64,000 nucleotides of DNA from an uncultured bacterium (GTDB taxonomy: Bacteria > Bacteroidota > Bacteroidia > Bacteroidales > Bacteroidaceae). Numbering within the stretch: position 1 is the stretch's first letter; the number at the start of each line of letters is the position of its first letter. Shown here in pieces: positions 36,369 through 42,955 of the stretch. Where the stretch lies: the NCBI GenBank assembly GCA_905215575.1, contig CAJMQV010000002.1, positions 32,443-96,442 of the forward strand, read 5' to 3'. Made by a program: the position numbers and the translations under genes. Under the pieces are notes generated by a model. It was not told where the DNA came from and did no database searches. It was given only the letters and a program-made list of their open reading frames with translations.

Positions 36369-37271
36369 CTATTTCACAATATCCAGAAGTTCTACGGTGA
36401 AGATCAGCGCCGAGTAAGGAGGAATCTTTCCTGCTTCGCGTGCGCCATATCCCATTTCCTGCGGGATATACACTTCCCATTTAGATCCGACCGGCATTTT
36501 GGTCAGAATTTCAGTCCATCCCTTGATTACCTGCTTGCAGCCGAACACAGCCGGTTCGTTACGCTTGTAGGAACTGTCGAAGATGGTACCATCGATCAGG
36601 CGGCCTTCGTAGTGAACCTTTACTGTAGAAGAGTCTGCCGGAACGGCTCCCTTGCCTTCCTGCAAGATCTTATACTGCACTCCGCTGGGCAATACCTTTA
36701 CGCCTTTCTCTTTGGCGTTGGCTTTCAGAAATTCTTCTCCGGCCTTTCTGTTTGCGCCGAATCGTTTTTCCATCAGAGCATTCTGATAATAAGTCATCTG
36801 CTTCTTGGCCAGATCCTGTGCGTGTGCCAGAGTCATTTTTGTAGGCTCGCCGGCAATGGCAGTTCTGAATCCTTCTACGAACAGATCACTGTTTACGGTC
36901 TTTACAGAGTCGTTTCCGGCAATCTGCTTGTCAATTTGCGGAATGATCTGTTCTGCCACCTGCTTGCGTATCTCCAGTCCGGCTGTGTAGGCGATAGCCT
37001 TTTTAGCCTCTTCGCTGTTGATGTCGGTGTCAAAACCCTTCAGGAATTCAGACATATAATTCATGTCTACTCCCAAGCGGTTGACCAGATAGCTCTTCAG
37101 ACCGTCAGAATTGGCCAGTCCGATGGCATAGCTGAATGTGTCTACCGAGCAAGTATCCACCTTTTCAGCCACATTCTTTTTCTTGTCTTTTCTTGTCTTT
37201 CTGGCATCAGCCTGACTTCCGAAGAACGTGATCAGTGCCAATGACAAAATCAAGATTTTGGAATATTTCAT
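36369..37271 (-). CDS. FKBP-type peptidyl-prolyl isomerase, secreted (third of three)
   Basis: A 300-residue periplasmic folding catalyst. The N-terminus is a classical signal peptide (SLALITFFGSQADA). A helical FkpA-type dimerisation region runs to about 190; the isomerase domain spans about 200-300, with VQYKILQEGKG, VHYEGRLIDGTIFDSSYKRNEP and FGCKQVIKGWTEILTKMPVGSKWEVYIPQEMGYGAREAGKIPPYSALIFTVELL, which carry the usual Tyr, Asp, Phe, Trp and Ile active-site residues. It follows the second FKBP by 7 bp. Substrate proteins are unknown. Confidence 0.92.
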   Translation of the reverse strand: MKYSKILILSLALITFFGSQADARKTRKDKKKNVAEKVDTCSVDTFSYAIGLANSDGLKSYLVNRLGVDMNYMSEFLKGFDTDINSEEAKKAIAYTAGLEIRKQVAEQIIPQIDKQIAGNDSVKTVNSDLFVEGFRTAIAGEPTKMTLAHAQDLAKKQMTYYQNALMEKRFGANRKAGEEFLKANAKEKGVKVLPSGVQYKILQEGKGAVPADSSTVKVHYEGRLIDGTIFDSSYKRNEPAVFGCKQVIKGWTEILTKMPVGSKWEVYIPQEMGYGAREAGKIPPYSALIFTVELLDIVK

Positions 37272-37278
37272 CGGTCAA

Positions 37279-38151
37279 TTATTTTGCAGCCTCGATGTCG
37301 ATCAGTTCGATAGTGAATGTCAGTGCAGAGAAAGGCTTGATGTTACCAGCTTCTCTTGCTCCGTAAGCCTGATCCTGTGGGATATAAACGATCCACTTAG
37401 AACCAACAGGCATGTGAGTCAGAGCCTCGGTCCATCCTGGGATTACAGCGTTGCAGGCGAAAGTGATCGGATCTTTTTCAGTCTTGTCGAATACAGTTCC
37501 GTCGATCAGCTTGCCTTCGTATTTAACCTTAACGCGTGAAGTGTCGGCAGGGATAGCACCTTTACCTTCGGTGATTACCTCATAGTATACACCGTTAGCC
37601 AAAGCCTTTACACCAGCCTTCTTGGCGATGTTTGCCATATATTCCTCGCTCTTCTTCTTGTTGTCGCCGTATTTCTTCTCCATCTGCTCCTTCTTGATGC
37701 TTTCCATCTTGCGGGTAGCGATTTCCTGAGCCTGCTCTACAGTCATGATGTCTGACTTGCCGTTTACACCGCTCACGAATCCGGCCATGAAGTTCTTCAG
37801 GCTGATGGTCTGAGTTGAATCCTCTCCGTAGAGCTCATAGTTGATGCCTTTCAACATCTGCTGGCTGATCTGCTGACCGATCTGAACACCTGCGAAGTAA
37901 GCCATCTTCTTCTTGTCGTCGCCAGCATTTGCGCCCTCGTTCAAACCTTTGATGAACTCAGCCATGTCTGTAGTGTCAATGCCTACAGTGTTTGCCAAAT
38001 ATGCTTTCAGACCCTGAGTCTGTGCCAAACCGATAGAGTAGCTCAAAGAGTCAACGTCTGTTTTCAAATCTGCTTTCGGAGCACCAGACTTAGAGCATGA
38101 TGCCATGGTAGCTACCAAAGCAGCTGCCATCATAAAACTTGTCTTTTTCAT
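37279..38151 (-). CDS. FKBP-type peptidyl-prolyl isomerase, lipoprotein (second of three)
   Basis: A 290-residue envelope isomerase with a lipoprotein signal, lipobox ATMASC. The layout is the same as the next gene downstream: helical N-terminal domain (LSYSIGLAQTQGLKAYLANTVGID) and C-terminal FKBP domain with YEVITEGKG, KYEGKLIDGTVFDKTEK and GWTEALTHMPVGSKWIVYIPQDQAYG. The two clearly derive from a duplication; the shared start LSYSIGLA/FSYAIGLA is diagnostic. In the first gene this start is at residue 4, without any signal. Confidence 0.92.
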   Translation of the reverse strand: MKKTSFMMAAALVATMASCSKSGAPKADLKTDVDSLSYSIGLAQTQGLKAYLANTVGIDTTDMAEFIKGLNEGANAGDDKKKMAYFAGVQIGQQISQQMLKGINYELYGEDSTQTISLKNFMAGFVSGVNGKSDIMTVEQAQEIATRKMESIKKEQMEKKYGDNKKKSEEYMANIAKKAGVKALANGVYYEVITEGKGAIPADTSRVKVKYEGKLIDGTVFDKTEKDPITFACNAVIPGWTEALTHMPVGSKWIVYIPQDQAYGAREAGNIKPFSALTFTIELIDIEAAK

Positions 38152-38189
38152 TGTTATATTTAATTATTAAAGTTATACCATTGGAGTTA

Positions 38190-38774
38190 TTAAAGCACCT
38201 CGATGAGCTCTACATCGAAAATCAGGGTGCTGTAAGGAGGAATAGACGCACCGGCGCCACGTGCTCCGTAGCCTAATTCGTAAGGGATAAAGAAACGGAA
38301 CTTGCTGCCTTCCTTCATCAGCTGCAAACCTTCGGTCCAACCGGCAATTACACCGTTCAGAGGGAATGTGGCCGGAGTGCCGCGCTGCAAGCTGCTGTCG
38401 AACAGAGAACCGTCGATGAGCATACCCTCGTAGTGGCACTTCACTTGATCGGTTGCTTTCGGGCTCTTTCCGTTACCCTCGCTCAATACCATGTACTGCA
38501 AGCCTGAAGCGGTGGTGATCACACCTTCCTTCTCGGCGTTCTTTTTCAGGAACTCGATACCGGCAGATTTCATCTCTTTAGCCTGCTCTTCCTCTTTCTC
38601 CTGAAGATATTTATTGACGATTTGTTGTGCTTCCTTATGAGAAACAGCCAGCTCGTTATTGTTCAGCACATCTTTAATTGCTTGTGCAAAGTCATCCACA
38701 CAGATATCCTTGGCATTCATGCTGCTCAGCTGCTGGCCGATACCCAAACCTAATGCATAGCTAATCTTATCCAT
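38190..38774 (-). CDS. FKBP-type peptidyl-prolyl isomerase without signal peptide (first of three)
   Basis: A 194-residue FkpA/FklB-like protein, beginning MDKISYALGLGIGQQLSS, with no signal peptide, so cytoplasmic. C-terminal isomerase domain from about 95: YMVLSEGNGKSP, HYEGMLIDGSLFDSSLQRG and GWTEGLQLMKEGSKFRFFIPYELGYG with STLIFDVELIEV. It is the first gene of the three-FKBP run and has a promoter-like TAACTTTG at 38821-38828. It starts about 300 bp from, and divergent to, the orphan permease. Confidence 0.92.
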   Translation of the reverse strand: MDKISYALGLGIGQQLSSMNAKDICVDDFAQAIKDVLNNNELAVSHKEAQQIVNKYLQEKEEEQAKEMKSAGIEFLKKNAEKEGVITTASGLQYMVLSEGNGKSPKATDQVKCHYEGMLIDGSLFDSSLQRGTPATFPLNGVIAGWTEGLQLMKEGSKFRFFIPYELGYGARGAGASIPPYSTLIFDVELIEVL

Positions 38775-38820
38775 TTCTTAAATTGTTGTATGATTTAAAT
38801 TTCGTATTTTTTCACGGGCG

Positions 38821-38828
38821 CAAAGTTA
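38821..38828 (-). promoter_or_regulatory. -7 element of the FKBP operon promoter
   Basis: Minus strand TAACTTTG matches TAnnTTTG; a TTTA lies 19 bases upstream at the -33 position. The leader would be about 40 bases. Confidence 0.45.
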
Positions 38829-38888
38829 ATAGTTTTCGCTGACTAAATCTTGCATCACCCGTTTATTTTTCTTTTTTTTGTATAAATA

Positions 38889-38928
38889 ACGATGAATCCA
38901 TAACGGCTGACGGCTTCTGATTCATCGT
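38889..38928. repeat. Inverted repeat in the FKBP/permease divergent region
   Basis: ACGATGAATC (38889-38898) is exactly complementary to GATTCATCGT (38919-38928) around a 20-base spacer. No T-run follows. It sits about 15 bases left of the first GTGCG palindrome and could be an operator or a transcript-end hairpin. Confidence 0.5.
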
Positions 38929-38943
38929 GACTTGGTGTGCTGT

Positions 38944-38978
38944 GTGCGATTTCGCACTAAAAACGTGCGGATGCGCAC
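38944..38978 (+). promoter_or_regulatory. Twin activator-binding palindromes GTGCG-N4-CGCAC
   Basis: GTGCGATTTCGCAC (38944-38957) and GTGCGGATGCGCAC (38965-38978) share the same 5-4-5 dyad, and their centres are exactly 21 bp apart, two DNA helix turns. Their position, about 55-90 bp upstream of a -24 GG element, is where sigma-54 enhancer-binding proteins normally bind. Confidence 0.65.
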
Positions 38979-39032
38979 GCTAATACATCCTGACTGTTTT
39001 TGTAATTCGTTTAAAACCAATAAAATATAAAT

Positions 39033-39047
39033 TGGCACGGTTTTTGA
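39033..39047 (+). promoter_or_regulatory. Sigma-54-type -24/-12 promoter
   Basis: TGGCACGGTTTTTGA matches the sigma-54 consensus TGGCACG-N4-TTGC at every fixed base except the last (A for C in the -12 dinucleotide). Expected transcript start is near 39058, upstream of the permease ATG. The window itself encodes sigma-54 (57129-58637). Confidence 0.6.
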
Positions 39048-39097
39048 TTGCATGATGTTATGAAACTGTCAGAATGATAAACTTAAAAGTCCAGGAT

Positions 39098-41494
39098 ATG
39101 ATATTACATTATTTGAAGGTGGCCGTACGCAGTCAGATGCGGTTCAAGATGCAGAATCTGATAGCCATATTAGGTTTGGCCGTGTCGTTGTTTTGTTTCA
39201 GTATTTGTCTTTATTGCAGCAGATTCATATTCAGTACCGACAGCTGTTTCCGTAACAAGGATCGGATTATAGAAGTGGGTATGAATAAGGAAAACGGGTG
39301 GAGTTATCACGGAACAAACGGACAACTTGCCGGCTATTTAAGAAATCAGGGTTTAGGTACAGAAACCTTTTGTGTAGTAGTTAATCCAAGGGAACGTACG
39401 TATCAGGTAGAAGTGTCGGAAGAAAAGCTTCTGCCCTATACCCTGATGTGTATGGAAACCGATTCGGTTTACCATGAGATTTTTACGCCGGAGATTTTGT
39501 TTGGCAGCTGGGAGCAGGCTACGCATGGTCCTAATTCGGTGATTCTTTTTGAGAGTGCGGCGGAGCGCCTCTTTGGAAAAGCCGAGCTGGCTATAGGAAA
39601 ACATATGATTCTTTCCCACCGTTTGCATTCGTCGCCGGACACTACACCCCGTGATGGAGGAATAAGCTATACCATACAGGCTGTTGCCAAAGATTTGCCT
39701 TTGAACAATAGTCTGGGTTTTCTCCGTAAAATGGATGCGTTGGTTATAAACGATACGGAAGGACTGGTAAATATAGACAACAAAGACCTGATAGGCGCCA
39801 GTACTTATACTTTGATTCATGATGAAGAAGAATTATCACGACTTGTGGACGAGATTAATAGAAGGAAACTTGCCTATCATATCTTTGGTAAAGATGCCAG
39901 TATTCGTTTCGAAAAGTTCGGTGCCAGCTTCTGGAAGGATAATGAAGTTCTTTCTATCTGCTATACAACGCTTATTGCCGGAATACTTGTCTTGCTGGTA
40001 GGTCTGCTCAATTTCCTGCATTTCATTACGGGCTCTTTCTTTATCAGAGTGAGGGAGTGTCATATCCGCAGAGTCAATGGTGCCGGACTTAGGGACTTGT
40101 TTCTCATGTTCTTTGTGCAGATTGGCATTTCTATTTTATTGTCTGCATTCTTTACGTTTCTTCTTATTGAACTTTTGTCACCTTTCCTTAATCTTGCCCT
40201 TACGAACCTCAGTTTTACCATAGAACCGGGTGTACTTATGTGGCAAGTATTTACTTATTTTGTGGGATTGATGGCTTTATGCGTTGTCATATCACTTTTT
40301 GTGATCTTCAGGATTCGTAAATCCTATGTAAATCAGAGTCTCGGGATCAGTCCCGCAGGAAGATACGGCCGTCATCGGTTGAGAAACATATCTTTGGGAG
40401 TCCAGTTGTTTGTAGGTTGGATTTTCATTTCTTTTGCCGTAGCCTTGTATTTACAGTCCGCAAAAACAAGTCATTTTGTTTTCGGAACCTTGTCTCTATC
40501 GGATAAGGAACGGATTTTGAGCATTCCTTTTGAATTTCCGTTTTTGGATGTTCCTGCAAAGAGATTTCTTGTAGAAGAAATCCGTAAATGTCCGGGAGTG
40601 GAAGATGTCATTACTTCCGATGGCAATGATCTGTACGGTACTACCTATACATCTCTTTACCTTACAGAGGGAAGAGAACAGTTTTTTAATGCCAATGTAA
40701 TGCGTGTTTCACCTGGTTACTTCAAGTTTATGAATCTGAAAATCCAGTCCGGATGCGAGTTGCGAACAGCTGACGAGATGGTTATCGACGAAGTACTGTC
40801 GAAACGGATTCACAAGGATTCGCTTGGAACTGTTCTGTATGATTATAGTAAGGAATATAAGTTGGTGGGCATATCCGCTCCGCTCGTCATATCAAATTAT
40901 CCTGAAGGTCAGTCAAACGGCTTTATGTTTACCTTTTCTGATTATTCCGATGATTTTATGCACTGTTATGTGAAATGTAGTGCCGACAGACAGAAGGAGG
41001 CCATGCACGCTGTACGGCATGTGATGCGCAAAGCCATACCAGAGAGTGTAGAAATCAAAATGCGCACCATGATGGATGATATACGTGAAGTTTATGCTGT
41101 GGAATTTGAGTTGAGAAACATTGTTCTTTTTATGGCGGTGGTGGCACTGGTCATATCTCTGCTTGGTATCTACTCAGCCATCACTCTCGACACGGAACAT
41201 CGCCGTAAGGAGATGGCCATCAGAAAGATAAACGGAGCGGGAACATGGCAGATCGTCTTGCTGTTTGCACGGTTGTATCTTGTATTGGTTCTATCAACGG
41301 CTGTTGTGGCGTTCCCGATTGTGGATTTCCTGTTGGGTGAGTTGCGCGGAACGTACCATTCGTTCATAGATACAGGTTTCCTGTTTTACGGAGGCATCCT
41401 GCTTTTTGTGGGTTTGCTGATAACCTTGGCTGTTTATGCACGAATCCGGGATATATCACGGATAAATCCCGCTGAAATCATCAGGAGCGAATAA
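39098..41494 (+). CDS. Orphan ABC transporter permease, FtsX/MacB-like
   Basis: About 798 residues. Layout: N-terminal helix (IAILGLAVSLFCFSICLYC), a periplasmic domain of about 200 residues, three helices (about 285-415), a fourth-fifth pair, a second periplasmic domain, and three C-terminal helices with the FtsX core EHRRKEMAIRKINGAGTWQIVLLFARL. This is the double-FtsX, MacB_PCD layout common to Bacteroidota exporter permeases. No ABC ATPase, HlyD or TolC gene adjoins it. Start placed at MILHYLKVAVRSQMRFK (39098), which is where family members begin; an ATG at 39074 would add 8 residues. Driven by the sigma-54-like promoter. Confidence 0.82.
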   Translation: MILHYLKVAVRSQMRFKMQNLIAILGLAVSLFCFSICLYCSRFIFSTDSCFRNKDRIIEVGMNKENGWSYHGTNGQLAGYLRNQGLGTETFCVVVNPRERTYQVEVSEEKLLPYTLMCMETDSVYHEIFTPEILFGSWEQATHGPNSVILFESAAERLFGKAELAIGKHMILSHRLHSSPDTTPRDGGISYTIQAVAKDLPLNNSLGFLRKMDALVINDTEGLVNIDNKDLIGASTYTLIHDEEELSRLVDEINRRKLAYHIFGKDASIRFEKFGASFWKDNEVLSICYTTLIAGILVLLVGLLNFLHFITGSFFIRVRECHIRRVNGAGLRDLFLMFFVQIGISILLSAFFTFLLIELLSPFLNLALTNLSFTIEPGVLMWQVFTYFVGLMALCVVISLFVIFRIRKSYVNQSLGISPAGRYGRHRLRNISLGVQLFVGWIFISFAVALYLQSAKTSHFVFGTLSLSDKERILSIPFEFPFLDVPAKRFLVEEIRKCPGVEDVITSDGNDLYGTTYTSLYLTEGREQFFNANVMRVSPGYFKFMNLKIQSGCELRTADEMVIDEVLSKRIHKDSLGTVLYDYSKEYKLVGISAPLVISNYPEGQSNGFMFTFSDYSDDFMHCYVKCSADRQKEAMHAVRHVMRKAIPESVEIKMRTMMDDIREVYAVEFELRNIVLFMAVVALVISLLGIYSAITLDTEHRRKEMAIRKINGAGTWQIVLLFARLYLVLVLSTAVVAFPIVDFLLGELRGTYHSFIDTGFLFYGGILLFVGLLITLAVYARIRDISRINPAEIIRSE

Positions 41495-41570
41495 TTGTCC
41501 AGACGCATTTTTCTGTTTGTTATTTTTTATTTGTATTTTTGTAGAAAATGGATACAATGTTTCTTACAGC

Positions 41571-42281
41571 ATGAAAAAGATTGTCGTATTGACCGGAGCA
41601 GGCATGTCTGCCGAAAGCGGAATCACAACCTTTCGCGATTCCAATGGTTTGTGGGAACAGTTCCGGGTGGAGGATGTGGCCTCGATAGAAGGTTATGAAC
41701 GCAACCCCCAGCTGGTGCTTCAGTTCTACAACGACCGCCGTCGGCAGCTGGCTGACGTGGAGCCTTGTGCGGGACACAGACAGCTGGCCGAGATGGAAAG
41801 AGATTATCAAATGGTGATTGTGACGCAGAATGTGGATAATCTGCATGAGCGTGCCGGAAGCACGAATGTGATTCATCTGCATGGCGAACTGACGAAAGCC
41901 ACTTCTTCGCGTAATCCGAATGACGCGCGTTGTATTGTGGATATTCCTGTGGACCATGAAATCCGATGGGGCGATCAGGCCAAGGACGGGTCGCAGTTGC
42001 GTCCGTTTATCGTGTGGTTTGGCGAGCCGGTACCGATGATAGAAAAGGCTATTGAAGAAGTACAGACGGCTGATATATTCGTGATTATCGGAACCTCGCT
42101 CAATGTTTATCCGGCGGCCGGACTGATTCATTATGTTTCTCCTTCCGTTCCGGTATATTTGATTGATCCCAAGCCGGTAGAAACTCATGGAGCACGGGGC
42201 ATTCAGTTTATTCAGAAAGGAGCGTCGGAAGGTGTGGCTGAGCTGATGGATTTATTAAAGAATCCTAAAACTGCTCTGTAA
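41571..42281 (+). CDS. cobB: Sirtuin (NAD-dependent protein deacylase)
   Basis: A 236-residue Sir2 enzyme. GAGMSAESGITTFRDSNG binds NAD, TQNVDNLHERAGSTNVIHLHGE contains the catalytic His, and GTSLNVYPAAGLIHY closes the fold. YxxR (Tyr-Asn-Asp-Arg in LQFYNDRRRQL) is present at the position that selects malonyl/succinyl-lysine in SIRT5-like and CobB enzymes. The four zinc cysteines of most sirtuins are missing: only one cysteine lies in the region. Start at MKKIVVLTG (41571). Follows the permease by 76 bp; rubredoxin follows. Confidence 0.93.
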   Translation: MKKIVVLTGAGMSAESGITTFRDSNGLWEQFRVEDVASIEGYERNPQLVLQFYNDRRRQLADVEPCAGHRQLAEMERDYQMVIVTQNVDNLHERAGSTNVIHLHGELTKATSSRNPNDARCIVDIPVDHEIRWGDQAKDGSQLRPFIVWFGEPVPMIEKAIEEVQTADIFVIIGTSLNVYPAAGLIHYVSPSVPVYLIDPKPVETHGARGIQFIQKGASEGVAELMDLLKNPKTAL

Positions 42282-42307
42282 TCAGTCCAAATGTGTATTT
42301 TATTTAT

Positions 42308-42315
42308 TATACTTG
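42308..42315 (+). promoter_or_regulatory. -7 element of the rubredoxin gene
   Basis: TATACTTG, one base from TAnnTTTG, lies about 46 bases before the rubredoxin ATG and after the sirtuin stop. Confidence 0.35.
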
Positions 42316-42360
42316 CACCAGAGAATTAAATTAGAATATTGAAAATTAAAATTAAGTAAG

Positions 42361-42525
42361 ATGAAGAAGTATATTTGTACAGTTTGCCAGTGGGTTTATG
42401 ATCCAGTTGTAGGTGATCCGGATTCAGGTATTGCACCGGGAACAGCATTCGAGGATATCCCAGAAGATTGGGTATGCCCATTGTGCGGTGTAGGAAAGGA
42501 TGATTTCGAGGTTTGCGAAGACTAA
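42361..42525 (+). CDS. Rubredoxin
   Basis: A 54-residue electron carrier read directly from the sequence. Both iron-binding pairs are present: [10 protein letters not shown] and [11 protein letters not shown], with the family's [18 protein letters not shown] and [10 protein letters not shown]. Acidic, single domain, cytoplasmic. In anaerobes it feeds electrons to oxygen- or peroxide-detoxifying enzymes such as rubrerythrin. Transcribed alone, with a terminator 36 bases after the stop (42561). Confidence 0.97.
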   Translation: MKKYICTVCQWVYDPVVGDPDSGIAPGTAFEDIPEDWVCPLCGVGKDDFEVCED

Positions 42526-42560
42526 TCTCCTTTCTGTAGACAAAAAAGAAAATAGAACAG

Positions 42561-42593
42561 ATGCGTCTGGCTTGTGCCGGGCGCATTTTTTTT
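42561..42593 (+). terminator. Rho-independent terminator of rubredoxin
   Basis: ATGCGTCTGGC pairs with GCCGGGCGCAT (three G-T wobbles) around a TTGT loop, followed directly by seven T. Confidence 0.85.
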
Positions 42594-42718
42594 GCTTTAT
42601 ACAAGCATTTTTTTATGAACTACGGTCTGTTGATTTCGACGGGACCGTTTTTGGTTTTTGTCAGCATCATTTGAAAAAATGGTCGTGATGTTTTTTTGTG
42701 AACTTCAAAGTATCAAAA

Positions 42719-42758
42719 AAAGGAACAGACAAGTCTTTGCCGACCGGTCTGTTCCTTT
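42719..42758 (-). terminator. Terminator of the endonuclease / anchor-protein / peptide operon
   Basis: AAAGGAACAGAC (42719-42730) is complementary to GTCTGTTCCTTT (42747-42758). On the minus strand the stem is followed by TTTTTTTG. It lies 28 bases after the stop of the small peptide gene. Confidence 0.8.
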
Positions 42759-42785
42759 GAGTAAAAAATGAGTGCGGGTTACTGA

Positions 42786-42941
42786 TTATTCACCCCAAAC
42801 ATTAAAATCGCTTTCTTCATTGCTTAACTGAGTGCCGTTGCTTACCACGTCGTTTAAGCCCATAGAGGCTGTCAGCAGCTGGCTTTCAGCCTCAACCTGC
42901 ATCAGCTCCATCTTGGGAGCCTGATAGATTCTCTTTTTCAT
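42786..42941 (-). CDS. 51-residue peptide of unknown function
   Basis: Read directly: starts MKKRIYQAPKMELMQVEAES, then QLLTASMGLNDVVSNG, and ends NEESDFNVWGE. It resembles the many short Bacteroidales reading frames of the form MKK-x-Y-x-(A/T)-P-x-x-E near secreted-protein genes, with a hydrophobic LLTAS patch after a basic, amphipathic start. No signal peptide or transmembrane helix. It begins 14 bp after the stop of the choice-of-anchor gene and ends just before the terminator, so it is the third cistron of the operon. No function known to me. Confidence 0.75.
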   Translation of the reverse strand: MKKRIYQAPKMELMQVEAESQLLTASMGLNDVVSNGTQLSNEESDFNVWGE

Positions 42942-42955
42942 AATCTATATGTTTT

